The notes: generated from the letters alone by a model not told the origin. Positions 29,114-37,870 are shown, numbered from the stretch's first letter. The stretch: 39,547 nucleotides of DNA from a virus (IMGVR_UViG_3300050014_000367:1-39547), one strand, 5' to 3'. Numbers and translations are program-made.

Positions 29114-30198
29114 TAGGCGGCCTCATAAGTACCTTGGCAATATATTTCGTCGCTTGTAGTCCATGTAATCGGGAGGGTACTGGTAATAGAATTATCTCCA
29201 CCAGATGCAGTCACGGCAGCGGTATCTATATATCGTACACGAGCAGTAGTTGTAGAGTTATACTCAACCCAACCAGTGTAGCGTGCCGTACCAGGGTCTA
29301 GGAACCCTGCCTGACCTATGACTGGGACCTGTGCCGCGATTGAAACTGATGTCACAGGTAAGGAGAATATAGCATCTGTCGCTCCACCATCCATAGGAGT
29401 TGCATTATTAGATACTAGATATAACCTAAAATAAATTGTTTTACCAATCTGAGTATACTTACAGGCTTTTGTCCATTTAGCATCATTAAGACGACCCGAT
29501 AATGTTGGTGTCCATGCCAACCATGCCCCACCAACGTCCCCGGCGGTTGTAGATAAATTAGCATTAGCCACTTTGGCGCTTGTCCAGTTCGTACCGTCAG
29601 AAATTAGGGTATTACCTGATGTAGTGGCAATAGGGTAAGTTTCCGTAGACGCCGTCCAGTTCGTACCATCAGATACGATAATCTTGCGAGTAGTAGCTGA
29701 GGCGTTAGGGAACGTCGGAGTTGATGCAACCCAATCTGTGCCATTAGAAACCAGTACCTTACCTGATGTGTCTACAGCGGCGTGAGGCACGTTATGACCG
29801 TCATGAACAGCCTTAGAGGTTATAAACTCCGCATCGTCAGTCAACGCATCTAAATCAGTCCCAGCAGCCTTTACTGGAATACCAGATTCAATATCCGCTA
29901 ACGTTTTATCTGTCAAACCAGCCATGATTTGATCACCGACAATCACTGTGCGAGCTGAAGAACCTTCCTGCGCACGAGTAACTGTTAATGTATCAGTCAC
30001 TTTGACAGTAACACGTACAACCTCGGCATTGGTAGAACTAGGATTAGTCCCAATTGGCCATATAACAGCGTTAAAAGGAGCGGCAGGGAATAATTCTCCC
30101 TGCTCAGTCGCAACTATCACAGTAACACCAGAGGTTGCAGGTATAGGAGCAGTTGCTACTGTTGAGATTGCAAAGTTTTTACGTGCATCGAAAGCCAT
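29113..30198 (-). CDS. Tail fibre-like structural protein
   Basis: 361 residues. The N-terminal domain (LFPAAPFNAVIWPIGTNPSS, NAEVVRVTVKVTDTLTVTRA, QEGSSAR) is a conserved virion-attachment module in many tail proteins. Three repeated VSDGTNW(T/V)AS strands follow (residues about 150-215), then a C-terminal beta domain (KYTQIGKTIYFRLYLVSN) like the trimeric heads of receptor-binding proteins. A host-recognition role is likely. Confidence 0.7.
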   Translation of the reverse strand: MAFDARKNFAISTVATAPIPATSGVTVIVATEQGELFPAAPFNAVIWPIGTNPSSTNAEVVRVTVKVTDTLTVTRAQEGSSARTVIVGDQIMAGLTDKTLADIESGIPVKAAGTDLDALTDDAEFITSKAVHDGHNVPHAAVDTSGKVLVSNGTDWVASTPTFPNASATTRKIIVSDGTNWTASTETYPIATTSGNTLISDGTNWTSAKVANANLSTTAGDVGGAWLAWTPTLSGRLNDAKWTKACKYTQIGKTIYFRLYLVSNNATPMDGGATDAIFSLPVTSVSIAAQVPVIGQAGFLDPGTARYTGWVEYNSTTTARVRYIDTAAVTASGGDNSITSTLPITWTTSDEIYCQGTYEAA

Positions 30199-30208
30199 TT
30201 TAAGCCTC

Positions 30209-30733
30209 CTAGCTTATAGTCAAAGTCCAACTTATTGAAAGTACGTCCAAAGCGCCTTTGTTTATTACACTGAATGATTGTGAAGCCCACATATTAACCG
30301 TGTTAGCCGTAACAACATCAAATATACCAGCTTCAGTCAAAGCACCAGTGCCAGAACCCGCTGCCCAGTTACCAACAAAAGTAATGATTGCATTAGCACC
30401 ACGAGTCTTAGAAGTTAACGCTACACGGCTTATTTCAGTCCCTAGGAGCGTTGCAGCCGGCGAACCTGTACCAATTGCCATCCAACCCGGTTTAGCAAGC
30501 GTAGGAGACGCTAGAATCTGATCTGCGATAGCATTCTTACCAGCAGTGGTGACAGTATTGTGTAAGAATCGTTCATCTTTGATGTTGCCGTCTTTATCGC
30601 GGAGGACTAAATGCATATTATACTTCAAATGACGACTATTAACGTCAACACCGTCAACTACTGAACTATGTGCCAATTCGCCATTCTTACTGATTTCGAC
30701 TGAGTCCGATGTGTTTGTTTTGTCGTGTAGCAT
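30209..30733 (-). CDS. Conserved virion protein of tail-fibre region
   Basis: 174 residues. HLVLRDKDGNIKDERFLHNT, KPGWMAIGTGSPAATLLGTE, LTEAGIFDV and MWASQSFSVINKGALDVLSI form a pattern recurrent in phage structural clusters (a single beta-sandwich domain ending in SWTLTIS). N-terminal ~20 residues disordered. Probably a fibre or head-fibre component. Confidence 0.65.
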   Translation of the reverse strand: MLHDKTNTSDSVEISKNGELAHSSVVDGVDVNSRHLKYNMHLVLRDKDGNIKDERFLHNTVTTAGKNAIADQILASPTLAKPGWMAIGTGSPAATLLGTEISRVALTSKTRGANAIITFVGNWAAGSGTGALTEAGIFDVVTANTVNMWASQSFSVINKGALDVLSISWTLTIS

Positions 30734-30747
30734 ATCGTTCCTTTTTA

Positions 30748-31926
30748 TTACGCTGCGGTTACATCTGAATTAGGTGCCAATGCGATGTAATCGAGTATAT
30801 AATTAATTTTACCTGTGGCTGTAGCAGCCGTAGCAGTCGTAGCGAATATTTGTTCATTCTGAACTAGCCATAGAGGGACTTTATCAAGCGCAGTACCACG
30901 AGCAACAACAGCAGCCGATTTGTCGATTCCCTTTGGAACTACAAGTGTAGTTGAGGTCAAAATAGGAATCAACATATTTGTTGTACCAGTGACACCGTGG
31001 ACCAAAGTAGCGTTTGTACCAGTCAAACTCGTTGCGATATAGCCACGTAGTGAACAAATGATCGGACCAGTTACATTGAATAGAGGGATTTTACCATCTG
31101 AACCACCAGTCATTAATGTTGCGACCATTGCCGTAACGACCCCAGTACCATTATCACCACCTGAGTTGGCAACACTAACAAGTGCGGCCGCTTCGGTATG
31201 AGCATCGACAGCAGTTTTAACGTTTGCAGCAGTAGAAATGATTTGTCCGGCATCTAAACCACCGGTAAGGAATACCGCACCACCAGCCCATGAAAGATGA
31301 GTCGATGCTTCAGCAATTGCAATAAAGTTACCAGCAGTACCACCAGTATTAGCGGTAACAGTAGTAGCATGAGCGGTCAAAGTGCCAGCTGTGCATGTTG
31401 GGTGGACCAAAGTCCCGGCAAAGTATTCAACACCAGCCGTACCAGTACCGTTGATGGCCTTGATAAGGTTACCCATAGTAGTGTCGGCAGTCGTACCGTC
31501 TCGTTTAACATCGTAAGCCTGAGCCATCGTGTCTTTGAATCGATAAACAGTTGTACCAATCGTAACCGTATCGCCATCCGTTAGTTCCGTATTATCACTC
31601 GTAAGCACTTTAGAAGCCGCTGTAAGGCTTGCAGTCGCTAATTCGACTGTGATAGCCTTTATAGTTCCAGCATTGACGTGGACCTGTATAGCACGCGCTA
31701 CAGTCGAAATAGGGTCCTTATATTCAATCGAAACACTATTGCCCGCCGTACCAGCAGTTTTATTAGTGAAAACCATATCATTGTTGGTACCGGTCAAGAC
31801 TGTAGTAAGAGTAGCGCCAGCAGACAGAGCCCCACTGGTGATTCCACCATCAAAGGTGACTGTTTTCATCGCCCCGGCGGCGACCATGCCTGTTTGAATG
31901 AGTGCTGCTTGGACTGGTGTGATCAT
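30748..31926 (-). CDS. Virion structural protein with Ig-like/GN-repeat modules
   Basis: 392 residues, Thr/Ala/Gly/Val-rich. Two copies of a module with TAGTAGNSVSIEYKDP and GGTAGNFIAIAEASTHLSW, and a central TDGDTVTIGTTVYRFKD, a beta arrangement found in many tail and surface proteins. C-terminal LDKVPLWLVQNEQIFATTAT. First leftward gene after the HNH insertion, with its own promoter. Head fibre or tail protein cannot be distinguished. Confidence 0.6.
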   Translation of the reverse strand: MITPVQAALIQTGMVAAGAMKTVTFDGGITSGALSAGATLTTVLTGTNNDMVFTNKTAGTAGNSVSIEYKDPISTVARAIQVHVNAGTIKAITVELATASLTAASKVLTSDNTELTDGDTVTIGTTVYRFKDTMAQAYDVKRDGTTADTTMGNLIKAINGTGTAGVEYFAGTLVHPTCTAGTLTAHATTVTANTGGTAGNFIAIAEASTHLSWAGGAVFLTGGLDAGQIISTAANVKTAVDAHTEAAALVSVANSGGDNGTGVVTAMVATLMTGGSDGKIPLFNVTGPIICSLRGYIATSLTGTNATLVHGVTGTTNMLIPILTSTTLVVPKGIDKSAAVVARGTALDKVPLWLVQNEQIFATTATAATATGKINYILDYIALAPNSDVTAA

Positions 31927-31955
31927 TTTTATTTTCTTCTTTCAGTTATATGTCT

Positions 31956-31964
31956 ATATTATCA
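31956..31964 (-). promoter_or_regulatory. Extended -10 promoter after the HNH insertion
   Basis: TGATAATAT (31964..31956), with a weak -35 candidate 17 bases upstream of the hexamer. It restarts late transcription downstream of the terminator at 32543-32573. Confidence 0.5.
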
Positions 31965-32012
31965 TATTCTATAAATAATTGTAACATACAACCTAATCGT
32001 AAAACATAACGA

Positions 32013-32041
32013 TTGTTTTTATATGTTTCATAGTGTACAAT
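32013..32041 (+). promoter_or_regulatory. Promoter giving a leaderless HNH mRNA
   Basis: TTGTTT at 32013-32018, 17-base spacer, TACAAT at 32036-32041. The ATG begins at 32048, where the transcript should start; no RBS precedes it. Same -10 hexamer and six-base gap as the TerS-like gene. Confidence 0.65.
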
Positions 32042-32047
32042 ACCCAT

Positions 32048-32578
32048 ATGCAAGAGATATTCAAACCAGTACCATACAAACCGTTCAACACCAAATATGT
32101 AATATCAAACTTAGGCAACGTTAAACCAATTATAAAAAGTAAATATGCCAATAACAAAAACGAATTTCTAAAGTGGGGAATCGGATCAAGAGGCTACCCA
32201 TGTGTCACACTATATTGTAACGGGAAAACCAGCCAATTATTCGTACACAGAATGGTAGCATTGGCATTTATAGGAGACTCGCCAACTGGTAAAAAACTAG
32301 TTTGCCACAAGGACGACGATAAACTAAATAATACCCCAGAAAACCTATCTTGGGGCGATAATACCGATAATATGCGCGATATGGCCAAAAAACGACGCAG
32401 TATGTATGGAGAACGTAACTGCAAAGCCAAACTCACTGAAAAACAGGTAAAAGAAATCAAAGTATTACTCAGCGACCCGAATATATCACAAACGGAGATA
32501 GCTGGTATGTACGGAGTATGCCAAACACAAATTTCACATATAAAAAGAGGTACCCACTGGGGATACCTCTTTTCTTGA
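32048..32578 (+). CDS. Free-standing HNH homing endonuclease (NUMOD4-HNH-HTH)
   Basis: 176 residues from the ATG at 32048; a GTG at 32033 lies on the -10 box and is unlikely. NUMOD4-like start (EIFKPVPYKPFNTKYVISNL, then GNVKPI), HNH core (LFVHRMVALAFIGDSPTGKK, then LVCHKDDDKLNNTPENLSWG), and a C-terminal DNA-binding segment (KLTEKQVKEIKVLL ... SQTEIAGMYGVCQTQISHIK). It is a selfish mobile gene, the only rightward gene inside the leftward virion block, inserted between the capsid group and the tail/fibre group. Promoter and terminator are its own, so it interrupts the operon cleanly. Confidence 0.88.
   Translation: MQEIFKPVPYKPFNTKYVISNLGNVKPIIKSKYANNKNEFLKWGIGSRGYPCVTLYCNGKTSQLFVHRMVALAFIGDSPTGKKLVCHKDDDKLNNTPENLSWGDNTDNMRDMAKKRRSMYGERNCKAKLTEKQVKEIKVLLSDPNISQTEIAGMYGVCQTQISHIKRGTHWGYLFS
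32543..32573. terminator. Bidirectional terminator overlapping the HNH stop
   Basis: AAAAGAGGTA (32543-32552) pairs perfectly with TACCTCTTTT (32564-32573), 11-base loop. Leftward it is followed by U-rich TTATA after the CTCTTTT arm, ending the capsid-side transcript. Rightward it lies in the last codons of the HNH gene and is followed by the AT-rich palindrome-like GAATATATATAATATATTC. Confidence 0.75.
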
Positions 32579-32599
32579 CAGAATATATATAATATATTC

Positions 32600-33025
32600 T
32601 TACTGTTCCCTTGACCAAGTTCCCTTGATGTCAGTAACGACAGGGCCGTTAGTTTCACCACAGTTCAAGATTCGAACTTCATCACCAACTTTTGCCGTAG
32701 CAGCAGTGTTGATGAGGTCCTTGTCATCAGTAGCAGTACCACTGACTCCACCTTGAATTTTGTCAGACGAGTTAGGGCTGACTGAGATTTTGTTACCGTT
32801 CATGGTTGCGCCTGATGGTACACCACTCGCAACTGCTAGACCACCATTACGGATGATCCACTTACCCAAAGTTGCTGTTGCTGGAATTGTTACAACGCCG
32901 TTAGCGTAAATAACGTTCTGGGCGTAACCACTGTCGTCCACGGTCAGAGTTTTAGCTTCAGTGACATCTACGGCGATTTGGCCGTCAGGTAGTTTATAAG
33001 CTGTTGAGTTTGCTGGGTTTGCCAT
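32600..33025 (-). CDS. Probable head decoration / capsid-stabilising protein
   Basis: 141 residues. Beta-rich Ala/Thr/Gly sequence (QIAVDVTEAKTLTVDDSGYA, ATLGKWIIRNGGLAVASG), ending KIQGGVSGTATDDK...SREQ. It is the last gene before the terminator on the capsid-side transcript; small beta proteins next to capsid commonly cement the shell. The ATG overlaps the upstream stop. Function inferred by position. Confidence 0.5.
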   Translation of the reverse strand: MANPANSTAYKLPDGQIAVDVTEAKTLTVDDSGYAQNVIYANGVVTIPATATLGKWIIRNGGLAVASGVPSGATMNGNKISVSPNSSDKIQGGVSGTATDDKDLINTAATAKVGDEVRILNCGETNGPVVTDIKGTWSREQ

Positions 33026-33459
33026 TATTTTTTGTTACCTTTCTTAGCTTTTTTTGTTACTTTTGGTGCTACTTTTTTTGTTACTTTTGGTGCTACTGGC
33101 TGTTCAACAACGTCAGCGGCTTGCGCAGCCTCCAGTTGAGCGGCAGTAGCAGCTTTTTCGTTCTCGATTAGTGTCATACGCGCCTGAAGACCCTTTACAG
33201 TCTCAGATTCGTTGGTCGTATTTTCACTCTTAGCGGAGGCATTGATCTGTGGAAGGGTAACTTCGTAATCAGTTGGAGCATCTCCTACCCTTACGAACCC
33301 TACGCGTGCCACACCTTCAGATTGGGCGTCACCAAACAATGGATCAAACTTGGTTACAAGTTCTGCCCCTGTGTCCGGATGTCGATACAATCCCGCTTCG
33401 TATTGAACGCCGTTATTCTCTTCTTGCATTATTGCTACGCCTTTTCGTGGTTGTGCCAT
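33025..33459 (-). CDS. Virion-region protein with Lys-rich histone-like tail
   Basis: 144 residues. N-terminal globular part (VQYEAGLYRHPDTGAELVTK, then VARVGFVRVGDAP), a coiled coil (KGLQARMTLIENEKAATAAQ), then a tandem eight-residue repeat APKVTKKV/APKVTKKA and KKGNKK. The basic tail would bind DNA, so a capsid-interior role is conceivable. It follows the capsid gene. RBS AAAGG. Confidence 0.6.
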   Translation of the reverse strand: MAQPRKGVAIMQEENNGVQYEAGLYRHPDTGAELVTKFDPLFGDAQSEGVARVGFVRVGDAPTDYEVTLPQINASAKSENTTNESETVKGLQARMTLIENEKAATAAQLEAAQAADVVEQPVAPKVTKKVAPKVTKKAKKGNKK

Positions 33460-33490
33460 ATCTATATGTACCTTTCTTTCAGCCTATTGA

Positions 33491-34333
33491 TTAGGCAATT
33501 TTGTGGAAACGGATTGCAACACCCTTGTTTGTAGGGATAAAGCAGTCGTAGTATCGTCGTCCGAAGGCAACCATACCACTGATTCCGAATGGGAATCCAT
33601 CACCAGTTTTGATCTCGTTAAATTTAGTAGGAGCGGCCAACACATTCTTCGATAGCATCATGAAACCTAGGTTCGCGATTAGGTAAGAAGCAGGAACGAC
33701 AACGACTGTCATACCCATTACTGTACCAAGAACACCAGTTTTCTTATCAGCTGTTGAAATGTCACAAGCGGCCTTAAATGCGGTATCAAGCCACAAGTAA
33801 GTTTCTACTGTTGGGTTGATGTAAAGTACGATGTCATCGACATTAACTTTAGCTTCAATCAAAGCAGCACGCTGTGTCAAAATCTTTGAAAACGTATCTG
33901 TGTAAGCTAATGAACTTGTTGCACCTTGGCTATTTGCAACCGCGTAAGCAACAGCGATCGCCAAGCGATAAATATCGACTGTTGGGATAGAAACTTCACG
34001 GACTTGGCGCTTAACAGCCTCGTCTATTGCAGGAACCATCTTTGAGTCTTCACGGTTACCACGATCGATTGAGATCGCGAATGACTTGTCCTGAGACAAG
34101 ACAAATGTCTGAACACCGTTACCAAGTTCGACTAATTGACCGTATCGCATTATACCTGTTCGTAGGTAGTTGTTTTCAGCGACTACATCCATGTTGTAGA
34201 TAGTTACAGCGTTGTTACCATTGCTGAAATCCATCTCGATACCATTGTTTACAATGGAGTTTGTTTTAGAGTCTAAATAGAATCGTTCGTCGATTTTATT
34301 TAGGACATCTGTTGCATAGTTTTGGTTTGCCAT
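33491..34333 (-). CDS. Major capsid protein (HK97-fold type)
   Basis: 280 residues. AVTIYNMDVVAENNYLRTGI, then RQVREVSIPTVDIYRLAIAV, and the late beta part VLGTVMGMTVVVVPASYLIA and FMMLSKNVLAAPTKFNEIKT fit the E-loop/spine/A-domain order of short HK97-fold capsids. It sits after a scaffold-like gene and before small head proteins. A GCCTA/TAGGC hairpin lies at the stop and may adjust downstream expression. RBS weak but unique. Confidence 0.8.
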   Translation of the reverse strand: MANQNYATDVLNKIDERFYLDSKTNSIVNNGIEMDFSNGNNAVTIYNMDVVAENNYLRTGIMRYGQLVELGNGVQTFVLSQDKSFAISIDRGNREDSKMVPAIDEAVKRQVREVSIPTVDIYRLAIAVAYAVANSQGATSSLAYTDTFSKILTQRAALIEAKVNVDDIVLYINPTVETYLWLDTAFKAACDISTADKKTGVLGTVMGMTVVVVPASYLIANLGFMMLSKNVLAAPTKFNEIKTGDGFPFGISGMVAFGRRYYDCFIPTNKGVAIRFHKIA

Positions 34334-34366
34334 TTTATTTTTTGCACTTTCTTAAATATTAGAGGC

Positions 34367-35176
34367 CTACCAGTTTGTGAATCTCTCTAATCGCTTTGCT
34401 TCCTCGGACTTGTCAGAGGTGCTAGTGGTAGAAGCATTCCTGGACGGACCATTTGCTTTACTCTCTTTAGCAATTCTCTCACGCTCTTTTTGAGCAGCTG
34501 CATCGGCAACGGCTGAATTATCGGTAGATTTCATTAATCTGGCTTGCGCCAAAGAATGCCAATCTTCTAGGTTGTCCGGATTGGTCCAATAATCAAGTGC
34601 AGACTTGCCGCCCTTGGCTACCTTCTCTTTCAAGATTTCACCCATTACCTTTGATTCCTCCATCGTAACACCTTTATCAGTAAAATACTCGGATCGCACT
34701 CTGAGATTTCTCTCTTCTGCCAACTGAGCTTCAATCGCATCCTGCCTTTTAGTGACTGGATCCTCAAAAGTGTCATCATCCTGATCAGCACCATCAGGCA
34801 ATTTCACATCCTTAATGGATTTAGAAATTTCCTTATTTGCATCTTTTGACTGTTGGTTGCGAGTATATTCCCGCTGCTTATCACGCAATTCCTGCAAAGC
34901 TTGACGCTCTACATCGGTGGTGGGTTTAGCACCATTGCGTTTTTCAGCCCAATCATCAAGATCGGTGTCGAATGTAGTTGGAGCCTTATCATCCCCACTA
35001 TCGTCTGTTGACTTATCGCCACCAGCCGAATCATCGGTTGATTTAGATGTGTCCAGGTTATCGCCTGTGTCGGCGGTCTGTTGTTCCGTCGAAGCGGCCG
35101 AGTCAGTGCTGGTTGCAGTGCTTGCGGCACTATCAGACTGGTTATTCGCTGCGTCGGTTGTGGAATCGTCTTCCAT
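34367..35176 (-). CDS. Capsid scaffolding protein
   Basis: 269 residues from the ATG at 35176, which has AAAGGAG upstream; an upstream TTG frame lacks an RBS. The N-terminal ~90 residues are disordered and rich in Ser, Thr, Asp and Ala. The middle and C-terminal parts are helical and charged (RDKQREYTRNQQSKDANKEI; QKERERIAKESKAN), ending KSEEAKRLERFTNW. A highly acidic helical protein immediately before the major capsid gene is the typical scaffold, which shapes the procapsid and leaves. Own promoter at 35262..35233. Confidence 0.75.
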   Translation of the reverse strand: MEDDSTTDAANNQSDSAASTATSTDSAASTEQQTADTGDNLDTSKSTDDSAGGDKSTDDSGDDKAPTTFDTDLDDWAEKRNGAKPTTDVERQALQELRDKQREYTRNQQSKDANKEISKSIKDVKLPDGADQDDDTFEDPVTKRQDAIEAQLAEERNLRVRSEYFTDKGVTMEESKVMGEILKEKVAKGGKSALDYWTNPDNLEDWHSLAQARLMKSTDNSAVADAAAQKERERIAKESKANGPSRNASTTSTSDKSEEAKRLERFTNW

Positions 35177-35232
35177 CTGTCTTTCTCCTTTATGTGTTTG
35201 AATTTGCAAACTGCTAATGCAGTTATGCTACA

Positions 35233-35262
35233 ACTATACCACCAAAGGAAATACAAAATCAA
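35233..35262 (-). promoter_or_regulatory. Leftward promoter of the scaffold/capsid genes
   Basis: TTGATT (35262..35257), 18-base spacer, TATAGT (35238..35233) preceded by TGG (extended -10). It overlaps the end of the preceding gene. A small AACTGC/GCAGTT hairpin (35210-35225) follows in the leader. Confidence 0.6.
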
Positions 35263-35678
35263 CTAACGATTTTTTTCGGGGCAACCGGCGTAATATTTTC
35301 ATCCGACGTTTGACGTTTGATATAGTCCGTCAATTCTTCAATACCGGCAGCCTTATCAAGTTCCGTAACACGTTTTTCATGTGTAAAAAATACAGTAGCC
35401 TGTTCCGGGTTACCATTAGCATCCATCTTGCCAGTATTCTGATAACCAACACCATCTTTAGCCAAACGCAAATGTAAATCATGTAGACCTTGGGCCTTCA
35501 CCAAAATATCAGCAAACGCCGGTTCTTCACGAATCTTTTTATAGGAAATCTTCAAAGTATTCTGAGCATCGGCCCGATTTTTAGCAGCTAATTGATGAAC
35601 TTCCTTTTTCTTTTGCAATCGAGTGCGATTATCTACTTCGTCCGTTTGTACTTCACCTGGTTCTGGTAAATCTGACAT
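35259..35678 (-). CDS. Hypothetical protein between portal and scaffold
   Basis: 139 residues. Charged helical N-terminal half (RTRLQKKKEVHQLAAKNRAD), then a small beta insertion (KMDANGNPEQATVFFTHEKR) and a disordered tail. Strong AAAAAAGGAGCAAACC ribosome-binding site and own TTGACA promoter at the portal stop. Probably a head-assembly factor; not identified. Confidence 0.65.
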   Translation of the reverse strand: MSDLPEPGEVQTDEVDNRTRLQKKKEVHQLAAKNRADAQNTLKISYKKIREEPAFADILVKAQGLHDLHLRLAKDGVGYQNTGKMDANGNPEQATVFFTHEKRVTELDKAAGIEELTDYIKRQTSDENITPVAPKKIVS

Positions 35679-35703
35679 GGTTTGCTCCTTTTTTAATGGG
35701 TTT

Positions 35704-35732
35704 ACTGTACCAAACTATAACCAATATGTCAA
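35704..35732 (-). promoter_or_regulatory. Leftward promoter at the portal stop codon
   Basis: TTGACA (35732..35727) overlaps the portal TGA. After a 17-base spacer comes TACAGT (35709..35704). The spacer contains TGGTTATAGT, the element shared with the rightward promoters at 2621, 7708 and 14223. Confidence 0.65.
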
Positions 35733-37870
35733 GCACTAACTGGAGTGGCATCGCCGGTTCCAGCAGGAGCCGCACTCATACCATCAGGTGTCTGCGCATT
35801 AGGGTCAACCGGTGGTGGCAACGCAGGGACACTTGGGTCCTGATTACCCTTAGAATCAGTTTGAGGGTTCAATAAGTCAGCCTGTTCAGCACCAATCTTG
35901 ACGGCATTGTGGTTTTCATCGATCTCATGTTGAGGATCTGGTTGCATATGGAGAATTGTTTCAATCTGTGACTGGACAAATGGAGTAGCCCATCGATATA
36001 TCTCAGCGACCGCGGCCAATTCAGCCTTTGCTTGATCGGCTTGCATCTTCATCTCACCTTCGTTCGGTTGTGGTGGTGTAGGTTGAGCAAGCATCTTATT
36101 AAACCGTTCATCAGTAACAGATGGATCAATATGTTGAACGATAAATCGTTTGACTTCTATCGGATCGAATACACCATGTGGATCTTCTGATAGTTGCAAG
36201 TAAACTTGGTTGTCCTTTTGACCGACTTCCATAAGTTTTCGTTTAATAGTCGTATCAAGTTCAACGTGTGGTTCCCATTTGCCATTAAATTCATATGGAT
36301 CGTAATCTTTAAACTCAGTACCGTTTTTACCAACAATACGCATAGCAGTGGTTCGCGTAACGAAAATCTGCACCATTTTGTAGATGATTTCAGCCAATTG
36401 AGCATAACCTTCGTTTTCAAGGTTAGAAGTCTTAGTTGAAAAGCGGTTTTGAGCCTGTCCAATCTGCGTAGAGACTTCAGTGGCAGTTGTACGACTATTC
36501 CCGGCTGCGATGCCTTGTACGGCCTCGTCTGCAGCCGTAGCGGCACGCATACGTTCCTGAATACGTTGTTTCTTGTTATCCAAATCACCAGATAATTGTG
36601 GTCGTTCCAAAGCGCCCATCGCATTACGCGGTATTGGATATACCGCACCCGGGATTGTCTCAATTTCAGGTGCCAAATCAGCAAACTGTGGGTCAATCCA
36701 GTACATCGGAGTATTTTGGTAGGCATTATTGTCAATATCCATTGATTCATAGTCGTTCAACAGTTCGGCGTCACCCATGATGATGGCCATTTCACCTTCA
36801 CCATAGAATAATGACGTGTCAACGTAGTCACGAAGTACAGCAAACGGCAAGAATGGTTCAATTTCATCAAGATTTTTAGTCGTAGGAATTGATTCGCCTT
36901 CAACTTCGACTGGTTCGCCAGGTAATTCAGACGCCTCACGTTGCAAGTGACTGTCTTCGTAGTAAATAAACGCTTTTTTATTGCCAATTTCAACAATTTT
37001 TTCACTAATTAGATCATAAATGATAATAACTCGGACCTGAGAATCAACAGCATCTTCTCCAAGAGTTGAACCGTTGAACATATCCTTGAACGCCTTATCC
37101 ATTGAACCATGATCACCATCAGCTTGACCGCCCTGGTTGACTGTAGTATCAACCCCGATTATGTCCAAGTTTTTATACTTAGGCACCATTTTATTTTCTT
37201 TGGCACTATATATCATCTGTTGTTTTAGGACTTCTTTATCAGCCAAGTATTCGAATCCGGCATAACGAGCTGGGTTGGTCGTATCAACCATACCAGTAGC
37301 AGTTGGATCGACGAAGAAATCACGAAGTGGAATGTTTTCGATGAATGGTTTACCATCGCGCCAAGTAACGTGAAGAATACCGGTACCATAAAGCAACATG
37401 TCGCGAACCCACTCTTGATTTTTCAATCCCATGTGATTGCACTGCATATAATAATCGAGCATACCGTTCAATATTTCAGTATCGCCAGTTTGTTCTTCAT
37501 TGGTTGCAACAAAGTGGAACGATGGGTTACCACCAGCAATATTGGCGACTAAAGTCTCAATAATGGTGTGTGACTCGCGAATATTAGGGTCCGAAATACC
37601 CTCATAATTACGAACAACACGTTCGCCCTTATAAACCTTGAAATAATTGTCCCAGTTGGTTCGAAGTCCAGTAGAGGTATACTTTTTAGCCGCGTCATAC
37701 ATCTTCAACGCTTTTTCAAGCGTCAGTTCACTTGCACTACCTTCCGCGACGGTGCCGAGCTCTTGCATCTCTTCTTCGGGCGACTGCTTCGGAATTTGAG
37801 TGGCTTGGTCGGATGCCGGTTGGGTTGGCGATGGAGTCGAGTTCGTTGTTGGCGTTTGTGTTGGAGGCAT
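35729..37870 (-). CDS. Portal protein (P22-like)
   Basis: 713 residues, the large size of podovirus portals. KYTSTGLRTNWDNYFKVYKG, then HTIIETLVANIAGGNPSFHF and MLLYGTGILHVTWRDGKPFI mark the clip/wing start. A long stem/crown helix region contains RNAMGALERPQLSGDLDNKK and IQERMRAATAADEAVQGIAA, and the C-terminal tail is Pro/Gln/Ala-rich. It forms the dodecameric DNA channel at one head vertex. The ATG at 37870 lies 134 bases inside terL; an internal Met at residue 35 is an alternative start that would shrink the overlap. Confidence 0.88.
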   Translation of the reverse strand: MPPTQTPTTNSTPSPTQPASDQATQIPKQSPEEEMQELGTVAEGSASELTLEKALKMYDAAKKYTSTGLRTNWDNYFKVYKGERVVRNYEGISDPNIRESHTIIETLVANIAGGNPSFHFVATNEEQTGDTEILNGMLDYYMQCNHMGLKNQEWVRDMLLYGTGILHVTWRDGKPFIENIPLRDFFVDPTATGMVDTTNPARYAGFEYLADKEVLKQQMIYSAKENKMVPKYKNLDIIGVDTTVNQGGQADGDHGSMDKAFKDMFNGSTLGEDAVDSQVRVIIIYDLISEKIVEIGNKKAFIYYEDSHLQREASELPGEPVEVEGESIPTTKNLDEIEPFLPFAVLRDYVDTSLFYGEGEMAIIMGDAELLNDYESMDIDNNAYQNTPMYWIDPQFADLAPEIETIPGAVYPIPRNAMGALERPQLSGDLDNKKQRIQERMRAATAADEAVQGIAAGNSRTTATEVSTQIGQAQNRFSTKTSNLENEGYAQLAEIIYKMVQIFVTRTTAMRIVGKNGTEFKDYDPYEFNGKWEPHVELDTTIKRKLMEVGQKDNQVYLQLSEDPHGVFDPIEVKRFIVQHIDPSVTDERFNKMLAQPTPPQPNEGEMKMQADQAKAELAAVAEIYRWATPFVQSQIETILHMQPDPQHEIDENHNAVKIGAEQADLLNPQTDSKGNQDPSVPALPPPVDPNAQTPDGMSAAPAGTGDATPVSA

